Shown here one piece after another: positions 52,274-61,130 of a stretch of DNA of 64,000 nt (position 1 is its first letter; every line of letters starts with the position of its first letter). The position numbers were made by a program, and so were the translations under genes. Origin of the DNA: Foliamicus sp963666765 (GTDB lineage: Bacteria > Pseudomonadota > Gammaproteobacteria > Steroidobacterales > Foliamicaceae); NCBI GenBank assembly GCA_963666765.1, contig OY762933.1, positions 186,001 through 250,000 on the forward strand. The letters are read 5' to 3'. The notes under the pieces are model-generated. The model ran no database searches, had not been told where the DNA came from, and saw nothing but the letters and a program-made list of their open reading frames with translations.

Positions 52274-53563
52274 TTAGTCATTACGAATGATCAGGCCGCC
52301 GAGCATGACGAACTCGACGTTCTCCAGAATCGAAATGTCGTCTAATGGATTGCCCGGCACGGCGATAATGTCGGCCAGCTTGCCCACCTCCACGCTGCCG
52401 ATCTGGTCCTCAAGATCCATCAACCTTGCGCCGTTGATCGTACCCATGACGATGGCATCCATCGGCGAAACGCCTTGTTTGACCAGCGCCGAAAATTCCC
52501 TGGTGGAGTATTCGTGAGGGAATATCTGATCCGAGCCCAAAGCCATTTTGACGCCTGCCCTGTACGCTTTCGGAAAGCTAACATCCCGAACCTTCGTGAC
52601 CTCCCGGGCCTTGGCCATGCTCTCCGGGTTAATCCCACGGATTTGGCCTACCTCCAGGATGTAGTCCAGGACGTATACGGTCGGCACCAGCCAGGTCCCT
52701 GACTCGACCATCATCTCGATGGCTTCGTCATCCATGAGTGTGCCGTGCTCCACGCTGTCGAAGCCGGCTCGAACGGCGGTCTTGACGGCACCTGCTCCAT
52801 GTGTGTGCGCAGTGATTTTCTTGCCGTGACGATGGGTCTCGTCCGAGAACGCGGCGAGTTCGGCGTCGGTGAACGACTGCACCCGCGGATCGTCGCCAAG
52901 GGACATGACGCCGCCTGTCGCATATACCTTGATCCAGTCGGCGCCGTACTTGAGTTCGCGGCGTACGGCCTCGCGAACCGATTCTTCGCCGGCCTTGATG
53001 ACATGTGGCACCGTGGGTATACCGCTATCGGGAGCGATATTGTTTCTGTCGCAATGTCCACCCAGCGGGCAGATCGCGTGCGGCGCCACCTGCATTCGAG
53101 GTCCCACAAACCAACCATTGGCGAATGCATCGCGCAGAGTGATCGCCCCGAAACCGATGTCGCCGTCACCCGGCACTCGCAACGTTGTGAAGCCCTGCCG
53201 CAGCATCGTCTGCGCATTCTTGAGGCCGCTCAGCGTTTTCGCCGCACTGGAGGAGTTCATACTCCGTGCGCCGGTCATCAGGTGCGTATGTGCGTCGATC
53301 AATCCGGGCAGGCAGTATGAAGCGCTCAGATCAATGCGGGCGACGTTGTCGGGAATAGCGTCAAGCTGACCAACGGAGATGATCTTTTCGTCACTTACAA
53401 CGATCGTGACCTCGGGCAGTACTTTTTCGTCGACACTGTCGATCAAAGCGCCGCACTGAATGGCCACCACGCCGGCGTGGGCCTTAGCGCCCAAGAGTAG
53501 CGTAGCCAGTAGCAGCAAGCGCGCGCGTGGTGAACTCAATGCAAGGCCGCGCCTAGTAGTCAT
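52274..53563 (-). CDS. Secreted amidohydrolase (prolidase/imidazolonepropionase-like)
   Basis: PF01979 amidohydrolase, 429 residues, with a signal peptide (LLLLATLLLGAKAHA). The metal site is typical of subtype I: HTH in GLIDAHTHLM, carboxylated Lys in GADWIKVYATGG, His in ITAHTHG and in VEHGT, and Asp in ALGSDQIFPHE. Related enzymes cleave Xaa-Pro or Xaa-Arg/Lys dipeptides. ATG 53563 has AAGGAAAT at ribosome distance and overlaps the upstream paralogue by 11 nt. Probably a periplasmic dipeptidase of the locus. Confidence 0.85.
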   Translation of the reverse strand: MTTRRGLALSSPRARLLLLATLLLGAKAHAGVVAIQCGALIDSVDEKVLPEVTIVVSDEKIISVGQLDAIPDNVARIDLSASYCLPGLIDAHTHLMTGARSMNSSSAAKTLSGLKNAQTMLRQGFTTLRVPGDGDIGFGAITLRDAFANGWFVGPRMQVAPHAICPLGGHCDRNNIAPDSGIPTVPHVIKAGEESVREAVRRELKYGADWIKVYATGGVMSLGDDPRVQSFTDAELAAFSDETHRHGKKITAHTHGAGAVKTAVRAGFDSVEHGTLMDDEAIEMMVESGTWLVPTVYVLDYILEVGQIRGINPESMAKAREVTKVRDVSFPKAYRAGVKMALGSDQIFPHEYSTREFSALVKQGVSPMDAIVMGTINGARLMDLEDQIGSVEVGKLADIIAVPGNPLDDISILENVEFVMLGGLIIRND

Positions 53564-54833
53564 TTCGTATTTCCTTGCCACCCTTCATCACGAATCCCAC
53601 CCTTTCGAGGTGCGTAATGTCGGCCACCGGGTCACCTGATACGGCGACAATATCGGCCTGTTTGCCTGCGGCAAGTGAGCCGATTTCTTCTTCCAGGCCA
53701 ATGAGTTCGGCCGCCGTAATTGTTCCCGCTCGTATGGCGTCCCATGGCGTGATACCGGCTTTGACCATGCTCGCAAACTCGCGATTGGATTCTTCATGCG
53801 GAAATATCGGATCCGAGCCCATCGCGATCCTGACGCCGGCACCGTACGCCTTGATCAGCGCCGTCTTGTGCATCTTGGCGACCTGTACGGCCTTTTCGTA
53901 GTTGTTGGCCGTGATACCGGGACCGATACCCTGTTCGAGAATCCAGTCGAGCACATAAAGAGTCGGTACAAGCACGACATTGTTTTGCTTCATGATCGCG
54001 ATCGTCTCGTCTTGCAGCATCGTGCCATGTTCAATGGAATCGAAACCCGCTCGCGCGACGGTGTTGCCAGCCTGATCGCCATGCACGTGGGCGGCGATTC
54101 TTACGCCGAGCCGGTGCGCTTCGTCGGCGAACGCGAAGATTTCGTCGTCGGTCCAGCCCTGAACGCGAGGATCGTCATGCTGCGACATGACGCCGCCACT
54201 GGCCGTGATCTTGATCCAGTCGGCGCCGTACTTGACTTCCCGACGCACGGCCTCGCGAACGTTGTCGACGCCCGCTGCGACGATCGTGCCCGCGATTTTG
54301 GGCCCGTCCGATCGCATCGTATTGAGATCGACATGACCACCGAGCTCCGACAGTGCGTGCGGAGCAACCAACATTCGGGGGCCGTCGAAATCGCCCCGCG
54401 CGATTGCATTCCTGAGATCAATGCTCGTGAATTGATAATCGATGTCTCCCGTCACGCGGATCGTCGTGAAGCCCTTATTCAACATGACCTGCAGACGTTT
54501 TAGGCCGAGTAGCGCGTTTGCTGCACTGGACTTTTGCAGAAAATTGTCGGCGACGGTGCCAACGCTCGAATCAATGAACAGGTGAACGTGCATGTCCATC
54601 AACCCGGGCAGGCAATATTGTGCGGTGAGGTCGATGACGCTTGCATCGCCCGGCACCGTAAGTTCAGGGCCGATATCCCGTATGACGCCATCGGTGACCA
54701 GGATGTCCTGTCTGTGAACCAGTCGATTGCGTTGGACATCGACGAGAGTCCCACAGCGAAGCACCGCCGAGTCCGCGAATGACGCCGTAGCGAAAAGCCC
54801 CAGCAGCAGGGCGAATGACAAGCGGCGCATCAT
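53553..54833 (-). CDS. Secreted amidohydrolase, paralogue
   Basis: Second PF01979 enzyme, 426 residues, with signal peptide (LSFALLLGLFATASFA). Its metal-site motifs match its neighbour: MDMHVHL (H-x-H), GADWIKITASGG, IAAHVHG, IEHGT and AMGSDPIFPHE. The two are closely similar along their length, so they come from a gene duplication and probably differ in side-chain preference. It overlaps GGT homologue 2 by 4 nt. Confidence 0.86.
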   Translation of the reverse strand: MMRRLSFALLLGLFATASFADSAVLRCGTLVDVQRNRLVHRQDILVTDGVIRDIGPELTVPGDASVIDLTAQYCLPGLMDMHVHLFIDSSVGTVADNFLQKSSAANALLGLKRLQVMLNKGFTTIRVTGDIDYQFTSIDLRNAIARGDFDGPRMLVAPHALSELGGHVDLNTMRSDGPKIAGTIVAAGVDNVREAVRREVKYGADWIKITASGGVMSQHDDPRVQGWTDDEIFAFADEAHRLGVRIAAHVHGDQAGNTVARAGFDSIEHGTMLQDETIAIMKQNNVVLVPTLYVLDWILEQGIGPGITANNYEKAVQVAKMHKTALIKAYGAGVRIAMGSDPIFPHEESNREFASMVKAGITPWDAIRAGTITAAELIGLEEEIGSLAAGKQADIVAVSGDPVADITHLERVGFVMKGGKEIRNDY

Positions 54834-56539
54834 GCAGCGATCGCCATCGCGTTGCGGCGGGGATCACCGCAGGCATAAGCCATGCCGTCTGTTGTCATGA
54901 AAACACCTTCGAACGAGCCATGGTGCCAGTTCCAGGGGTTGACGATGTCCCACCGGATGCCCCGCGCGGCGGCCGCGTCCCGCACTTTCCGCGGAACATC
55001 GACTTCAATCAGGTATGCTCCGGGCAAGTCTCTTGACCCCGCCCCGAAACGTGGCCGATTGACTGATTCGGCTATAGGGATGCCGAAGTCCAGGATGTTG
55101 GTCGTATTCTGCAGCACATTCTGCAGGAGACTGACGCTTGGCGAACCCGATGCCAGCACCGGGCGGTTGCCGTCGAAGACAATGTTCGGGCAGACGTAGG
55201 CAGAAATCCTGTCCCCGGGGCCCGGCATGACCCGGCCGAAATGCGCGCCCGCAGCCACAATCGTTACGCCGCCGGCAAACAGGCCGTTTGACCAGGGCAG
55301 CGACATGCACGAGTGCAGGATCGTGGCGATGTTTCCTTCCTTGTCGACCGCGGTCACATGGTTGCTGCCCGTTGGTGGTGGTGGATCGCCGGCATCGAGT
55401 TTCTGGTCCATCTGCATGAGTTTGAAGCGCATCTCGGCGTATTCCTTGCTCAGGATTACCTCCATGGGCAGCTCGTGCGACTCGGGATCGTGCTGCCTGA
55501 AGCCATCGAGGTAAACCTGCTGGGCGATACGGGTCATATGGAACAGCGACTCGGCAGAGTCGGTCGGCGGCCCCAGCTTCTGCAGGTCCAGCAGTTCGAC
55601 CATGTTCAGAATCTCGATCATGTGTGAGCCGCCGTGATCAGGCGGCGGGGATGCGACGATACGATAGCCGCGGTACGTGCCTGTGGACGGCTCCTGCCAA
55701 CGAGCCTCGTAAGCCTCCATGTCGTCCATCGTCAGCACGCCTCCGGCATCCTGAACCGTCTTGACCATTTCCTCGGCGAACGGTCCGCGATAGAAGTATT
55801 CATTGCCCTCGTTGAGCAGAGCTTCAAGCGTGTCGGCAGCGCGTGTCTGGACGAGGACATCGCCCGGACGCGGCAGGGAATTGTCGCGCATGAAGATCTC
55901 CTGGCCCTGCGGTGTCCGCGCGATCTTGTGAAATTCAACGAATATTTCGCCCCAAAGGAATGGATGAATCTCAAAACCGTTTCGAGCGTAGTCGATCGCG
56001 GCGCGCATAACGGACTTCTTCGATGCCTTGCCGTACTTTTCGTGGGCTGCTTCGAAACCGGCCCAGAATCCGGGCACGGCGACGCCCATGCCCGTGGCCA
56101 GCGATGCGGCCGAGAACGCGTTGATGTCAGCCATTGGACGGGCCGCGCTGCCGTTGACGTAGGTCGTCTTGCCGCTCCCGGCGTCCAAATAAAGCATCGA
56201 CAGGACACCCGTGATTCCCGTCATATGCGGTTCGACAACGGTCTGACACACTGAGGTCGCTAGTGCCGCGTCGGCTGCGTTACCACCCGCCCGAAGCATG
56301 TCTGCGCCCGCCCGGCTTGCCAGCGGGTGCGAGCAAATGACCATGCCATCCTTGCCGGAAGTCGGCGTCTTGCGGCCGAAGTGGGCCAGGTCCAGCAAAC
56401 GCCGCCTTTCCGCCTCCGAAACCGCCCCTTGGGCCATTGCCTTTGAAAGACCTGCGCCGCCGGCAAGACCGGCGACTGCGACCCCGGAAAATGCGGTCTT
56501 CAGGAATCTCCTGCGGCTTCTCAAGTTTTTTTCCATCAC
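54830..56539 (-). CDS. Gamma-glutamyltransferase family protein 2 (Tat-exported)
   Basis: GGT-fold protein of 569 residues with Tat signal (SRRRFLKTAFSGVAVAGLAGG). At the autocleavage site it reads GSNHVTAVDKEGN where E. coli GGT has TTHYSVVDKDGN, so the N-terminal nucleophile of the small subunit would be Ser rather than Thr, while the following His is kept. GSPSVSLLQNVLQN and the YACGDPRRNA end fit the family. Acts in the periplasm on gamma-glutamyl or acyl-amide substrates. 4 nt after GGT homologue 3. Confidence 0.85.
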   Translation of the reverse strand: MMEKNLRSRRRFLKTAFSGVAVAGLAGGAGLSKAMAQGAVSEAERRRLLDLAHFGRKTPTSGKDGMVICSHPLASRAGADMLRAGGNAADAALATSVCQTVVEPHMTGITGVLSMLYLDAGSGKTTYVNGSAARPMADINAFSAASLATGMGVAVPGFWAGFEAAHEKYGKASKKSVMRAAIDYARNGFEIHPFLWGEIFVEFHKIARTPQGQEIFMRDNSLPRPGDVLVQTRAADTLEALLNEGNEYFYRGPFAEEMVKTVQDAGGVLTMDDMEAYEARWQEPSTGTYRGYRIVASPPPDHGGSHMIEILNMVELLDLQKLGPPTDSAESLFHMTRIAQQVYLDGFRQHDPESHELPMEVILSKEYAEMRFKLMQMDQKLDAGDPPPPTGSNHVTAVDKEGNIATILHSCMSLPWSNGLFAGGVTIVAAGAHFGRVMPGPGDRISAYVCPNIVFDGNRPVLASGSPSVSLLQNVLQNTTNILDFGIPIAESVNRPRFGAGSRDLPGAYLIEVDVPRKVRDAAAARGIRWDIVNPWNWHHGSFEGVFMTTDGMAYACGDPRRNAMAIAA

Positions 56540-56543
56540 GACA

Positions 56544-58409
56544 CTAGTAGGCCTGGGTTAGACCCATCGGGCGTACAGAGCCGTCCTCCGTGGGTGCAGC
56601 CGAATCCGAGCTGAGCAAACTGCCGGTCTCGGGGTCAAGACCCGCCGCCAGCCAGAATCGAGGGCGGCCCGGTGCGGGCGTGAACTTTTGTCCCAATGCC
56701 TTGATCCTGGCGATGACTTCCGGCGAGAACTCGGCTTCTACGGCCCGGAAGCCCCCGTCAACCAGGCCGTTTCCAAGAAATGTTGGTGAGCTCACAGCTT
56801 CATTTGGCGTCATGCCGTATTCAAGCACGTAATAGAGGCCCTGAACCGTTTGCTGATGAAGATCAGAACCAATCGAGGTGGAACCGAGATGCGGCTTGCC
56901 GTTCTTGAGCACGATCAGAGGATTGGTCGGGTCAGGCAGCCGGTTCCCCGGTCCCGCTTTCATGATCTGCTTTTGCTGAAACCATGCGGAATCGGGAATC
57001 GACACACCGTCGATGAAAATTCCAGTGCGCCCGAAACCCACTGTGTTGATGCTGTGCACGACTGAGGCAATATTGCCCCACTGGTCGATCGCCACTACGC
57101 CGGCAGAGTGTCTGGGAGACTCGTCGGCAACGCGCTCATCGCTGGCCCGTTGCAGAAAGTCACCGTTGGTCTCCTGAAGTTGTTTCCAAATGAAGTCCGC
57201 CGTCTCTCTTCGGCCCCGTGCCTCAAGGCTGAGATCCACATCCGGGTACAGTTCTTCGCGTTCTTCGGCGGTCAGGTAACTGAGTGCCGGCACTTCAAGG
57301 ATCTTCCCGTACCAATAGAGCGCTTCGCCCGATTCGTAGTGCTTGTCGGCGTAATGGCGAAGATCGGCGGCTTTAAGCAGATTCAAGGCTTCAATGGTTT
57401 GGGTGCCCCCGAGGGCGGGCGGAGCATAGCCGGCAATCTGATAGTCGCCGTAGGCACCGATAATCGGGTCGCCCCAGATGACGCCATAGTCGCTCATGTC
57501 CTTGAGGGTCATCTTGCCGCCTTCGGCGCGTACCATCTCGACAAACTTTCTTGCCCATGGCCCTGTGTACATGTAGGCGGCGCCGTGCTCGGCAACATTT
57601 CGCAGCGTTTTGGCAAGCGCTGTTTGCCGAAACGTGTCGCCGGGCTGTAGAAACTCACCGTCTTCGCCCGTAAACACCGCCCTGGTCTCGGGCAGTCTGT
57701 TCAATACGTCCTTGTTGGAGTCAATGACGGCGGCAAGATAAGCGTCGACGGGGATGCCGTTCTCGGCAAAGTAAATCGTCGGTTCGAACAGGGTTGCCCA
57801 GGGCAGCTTGCCGAAGCGATCATGTCCTGCCTGCGCGCCAGCCATGAATCCAGGAACCAGCGCGGTGCGGCCATCGGGCTTGATCTGTTGCATGACCTGC
57901 ATGAAGTTGCCGCCCTTGATGGCTTCTTCGATGTCGACTCCCGAAATCGATAACGGGTCGTCTTCTTCCTGCACCGTGTTGTAGCCGGCGTTCATCGAAT
58001 GCAGCCGAGCCGAATCACCGTCGTAATAGACCATGGTCCAGATGCCCGCGTAGCTGATCGCGGAACCGCCGGTGAGCAAGGTCTGCATCAGCGAGGTTGC
58101 AATGACCGCATCCATCGCGCTACCACCTTGCCTGAGCGTCTCGATTCCGACGTGCGTCGCGAGCACCCCGCTTGTCCCTGTCACAATGCCATTGGACCCA
58201 CTAACGGGTAGTTGCAGCGCGGACTGATAGGCTGGCCCGGCTCCAAGGTCGATGTATTTGTCGAGCTCTTTTTCGCCCCACCGATCAACGTTGAATGATA
58301 CGGCCGGCGCCGTTGCAGCGGGGTTCGCCGTTTCGGTCCCGCAAGAACCAATAAATGGAATCGTAGCGAACAAAGCAATTGCAGTGATGCTAGAGGTGGA
58401 TCTGTGCAT
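56544..58409 (-). CDS. Gamma-glutamyltransferase family lipoprotein 3
   Basis: The most divergent GGT homologue, 621 residues, with a lipoprotein signal (FATIPFIGSCGTE). The N-terminal part keeps LRQGGSAMDAVIATSLMQTLL. At the nucleophile position it has SPRHSAGVVAIDQWGN, Ser again replacing Thr, and the neighbouring residues differ from true GGTs. PLIVLKNGKPHLGSTSIGSD matches the small-subunit core. GAGGA precedes the ATG. It could be a hydrolase of other amides rather than a glutathione-processing enzyme. An intercistronic hairpin separates it from the receptor gene. Confidence 0.82.
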   Translation of the reverse strand: MHRSTSSITAIALFATIPFIGSCGTETANPAATAPAVSFNVDRWGEKELDKYIDLGAGPAYQSALQLPVSGSNGIVTGTSGVLATHVGIETLRQGGSAMDAVIATSLMQTLLTGGSAISYAGIWTMVYYDGDSARLHSMNAGYNTVQEEDDPLSISGVDIEEAIKGGNFMQVMQQIKPDGRTALVPGFMAGAQAGHDRFGKLPWATLFEPTIYFAENGIPVDAYLAAVIDSNKDVLNRLPETRAVFTGEDGEFLQPGDTFRQTALAKTLRNVAEHGAAYMYTGPWARKFVEMVRAEGGKMTLKDMSDYGVIWGDPIIGAYGDYQIAGYAPPALGGTQTIEALNLLKAADLRHYADKHYESGEALYWYGKILEVPALSYLTAEEREELYPDVDLSLEARGRRETADFIWKQLQETNGDFLQRASDERVADESPRHSAGVVAIDQWGNIASVVHSINTVGFGRTGIFIDGVSIPDSAWFQQKQIMKAGPGNRLPDPTNPLIVLKNGKPHLGSTSIGSDLHQQTVQGLYYVLEYGMTPNEAVSSPTFLGNGLVDGGFRAVEAEFSPEVIARIKALGQKFTPAPGRPRFWLAAGLDPETGSLLSSDSAAPTEDGSVRPMGLTQAY

Positions 58410-58429
58410 TTCGGGTCCTCAATCAAAAT

Positions 58430-58458
58430 GGGGCAGGCGCGAACGCCGCGCCTGCCCC
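58430..58458 (-). terminator. Intercistronic hairpin, partial terminator or attenuator
   Basis: A perfect 12-bp GC-rich stem (58430-58441 with 58447-58458) and 5-nt loop lie between the TonB receptor and GGT homologue 3. On the minus strand the stem is followed by ATTTTGATT, a short T-rich run. It probably reduces read-through so that receptor mRNA exceeds enzyme mRNA, or protects the receptor transcript end. Confidence 0.6.
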
Positions 58459-58484
58459 CAAAGTAACGGGCATTAGGTGACCGG

Positions 58485-60974
58485 TCAGAACCTGATACCG
58501 AACTGGAGTCCGCTTTGGCGCGGTGCGCCGGGATACTGTGTCATACCGTACTCGAAGTAATAGAACTGGTGCACCAGGTATTCCTCGCCGAATACGTTAT
58601 TGCTGTACAGGTTCAGCCACCATCTTGTATCGCCGCCCGGCGTGTAGCGGACTCCTATGTTCGTCAAGGTCTTGGAGTCCGCGCAAAGCTCGTTGTAGAG
58701 ATCGAAACAGTAGCTGCCCGTCCAAGCTGCCGTGGCTGAGAAACTCAGTGTGCCGCCGGCGGAAAGTGGGTGGTCGTACGTTGCGCCCAGGGTCGCGGAT
58801 GTTTCGGGAGAACGAATGATATTCAGCGTTCCGAAGTCAATGGTTTCATTCCCGACCAGGCTGCTGATCGTCGGAAGCAGGTTGAGGCTGACCAGGTCTT
58901 CTTCGTTGAACTCCTCAATCGATGGATCGATGGACATGAAGTCTAGGGTAAATGACAGCTCGTCGGTCGCTTGCAAGGTAATGTCGAATTCGACGCCTGT
59001 CGTTTGCACGCTTTCGAACGTTACCGGCACCGACGTTACCGGCGACATCGACATCGGATCCGGATCAAGGGCCCGCACCACGGTTGTGTAGTTGCTGTAG
59101 TCATACCGGAACGCCGCAACATTGAAGATCATCCTGTTATCGAAGAAGAGTCCCTTGAATCCGAGTTCGTACGCATCAAGGAGCTGCGCAGGGCCGAGGA
59201 TGCCGAGGGACGGATTGAATTCGCCGCTCGTGAAACCCTCGGCCCAGTTCAGATACCAGAGCCTGTCTTCGGCGGAACGAAACTCTATGCCGATCCGTCC
59301 CGTAAGTTCGTCAAACGATCCTGAATTCGAACTCTCGAAGGTTGACAACTCTCCTGTTACAGGGAACCCGAAGTAATTCGCACCGTCCTGAAGAACCGAG
59401 ATTTCCTCATCCGTGTATCGCACGCCAAGGGTCAGCGTCCATTGTTTGCCGATGTCCACTTCAAAATTGGCGTAAGCGGCATCGGAAGCTACATCGCGAA
59501 GATTCGTAAACGCGTTATAGGTCACGTTGCCGAAGAACAACAGCCCGTTTTGTTCGAGGATTCCCCCGGGCGCGAAGTCGATGGCCTCAATCGGCCGGCC
59601 CAGGATGCCCTCGACAATGCCGCCGGGGCCGTAGTAAGCAGGGAATGGAGGACGCCCTGTGAAATCAAGTCCGAACGTCGTCAGGTTCAAATAAAAGCCG
59701 GTGCATTCGCCGGCCTTGAATCCAAGGATGGGTTGCAGGAAGGCCTGCGCGAAAATCGTCCCGGCGAACGGGCCGCTTGTAATTCCGGGATTGCAGTTGG
59801 CCAGCGCGGCGAGGTCTGCATTTCCCCGGAAGCCGCCATCGAGGAACCACTCCTGATCGAAGCGGTACAGGCCGACGACGCCCCGCACTCTTTCGCCGTC
59901 GTAATTGACGGCCAATTCCTGGGAAAGAGTTTCATTGGTCGTATAGCCCGGATATTGCGCCATCGGCGCGGACGTGCCGTCGAGGTCGATCAGGCGGTTT
60001 GAATCGGTATCGAAACGAGAGCTGATCGACTTGATCGACCACTTGTCGTTTAAATTGAATATCAAATTCAGAATTGCGAAGGTCTCCTCGTGCGTGGAAA
60101 CCTGCTCCGAGTCGGTTTCGACCGTATAGATGTCATCGTCGATGTTGAGGTCGTAAATCTGGTTGAGTGCCCATACCGGCGTGCCGGGGACAATCACCGC
60201 GCCTTGCAGGAATGGACTGGAGGAATCATTGTCCGAGTCACTGATCGTGAGCTTGGCGGAAAATCGCTCGGTTGGTTCCCACATCAAGGTCCCACGAAGT
60301 GCGAGCAGATCCTGGTTGAGCGTGCCCGGATTAAGCCGGTCCTCCACGTAATGTTCCTGTTCACCGAAGGTTGCGGAGATCCGCGCACCGAACGTATCGC
60401 TGATTGGGCCCGAAACCGCTGCGGTCAGGCGCCGGGTGCGATAGTCGCCGAGCGTGGCGTTGATTGCGCCTTCGAAATCCTCCGCCGGTTCCTTGAGCAC
60501 GATATTCATCGCACCGCCCAGCGTGACACGTCCCCACAGCGTGCCCTGCGGCCCTTTGAGCGTTTCGACACGCTCGACGTCGACAAAACTCGACATCACC
60601 GATGTAGCCTCGGCAACATAGGCTTCGTTGATGTACAGGCCGACACCCGGGTCACGGTTGAAAGCTGATCCACCCTGTCCCCGCAATCGAACGTCGAGGG
60701 CACCGGTCCAGCCATTTTGGCCCATAATCGTCAGGGACGGCGCCAGGTCAGCCAGCCCCTGGAAATCCTGGATACCGGCCGCTTCCAGCGATTCTCCGGA
60801 AAACACGTCGATTGAAATCGGCACATCCTGGATGTTTTGCTCGCGGCGCTGCGCGGTTACGATGATCTCCTCAAGCAGTTCCGCTCCCTGCGCGAGGGAC
60901 TCTGTGGGCGGTAATGCAAGAGCAAGGAAAACTGTGCTCGTGACCGCAAAAACCGCAACTTGTGGTGCTTTCAT
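58485..60974 (-). CDS. TonB-dependent outer-membrane receptor
   Basis: An 829-residue TonB receptor. A signal peptide (AVFAVTSTVFLALALPP) is followed by a TonB-box-like EEIIVTAQRREQNIQDVPIS, the plug domain (to about 170; DVRLRGQGG, VERVETLKGPQGTLWGR) and a 22-strand barrel ending in aromatic FGIRF. It imports a ligand across the outer membrane with TonB-ExbBD energy. As first gene of the operon with three GGT homologues and two amidohydrolases, the ligand is likely a peptide or peptide-like molecule, not a siderophore (inference). Confidence 0.92.
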   Translation of the reverse strand: MKAPQVAVFAVTSTVFLALALPPTESLAQGAELLEEIIVTAQRREQNIQDVPISIDVFSGESLEAAGIQDFQGLADLAPSLTIMGQNGWTGALDVRLRGQGGSAFNRDPGVGLYINEAYVAEATSVMSSFVDVERVETLKGPQGTLWGRVTLGGAMNIVLKEPAEDFEGAINATLGDYRTRRLTAAVSGPISDTFGARISATFGEQEHYVEDRLNPGTLNQDLLALRGTLMWEPTERFSAKLTISDSDNDSSSPFLQGAVIVPGTPVWALNQIYDLNIDDDIYTVETDSEQVSTHEETFAILNLIFNLNDKWSIKSISSRFDTDSNRLIDLDGTSAPMAQYPGYTTNETLSQELAVNYDGERVRGVVGLYRFDQEWFLDGGFRGNADLAALANCNPGITSGPFAGTIFAQAFLQPILGFKAGECTGFYLNLTTFGLDFTGRPPFPAYYGPGGIVEGILGRPIEAIDFAPGGILEQNGLLFFGNVTYNAFTNLRDVASDAAYANFEVDIGKQWTLTLGVRYTDEEISVLQDGANYFGFPVTGELSTFESSNSGSFDELTGRIGIEFRSAEDRLWYLNWAEGFTSGEFNPSLGILGPAQLLDAYELGFKGLFFDNRMIFNVAAFRYDYSNYTTVVRALDPDPMSMSPVTSVPVTFESVQTTGVEFDITLQATDELSFTLDFMSIDPSIEEFNEEDLVSLNLLPTISSLVGNETIDFGTLNIIRSPETSATLGATYDHPLSAGGTLSFSATAAWTGSYCFDLYNELCADSKTLTNIGVRYTPGGDTRWWLNLYSNNVFGEEYLVHQFYYFEYGMTQYPGAPRQSGLQFGIRF

Positions 60975-61130
60975 AGCTCCCCCTCAATGACAAACGCAAG
61001 GATATCGCCCGAAAGCCGGGGTTCTGATACCTAAGACGCAACGAATTCCGAATCCCTCAAAAGTGCGGCAAGTCCGCCGCCCGGCGGAAAACGGACTCGG
61101 CAAAGCAGCTTCCCGTCGCGTCTACGTGTC

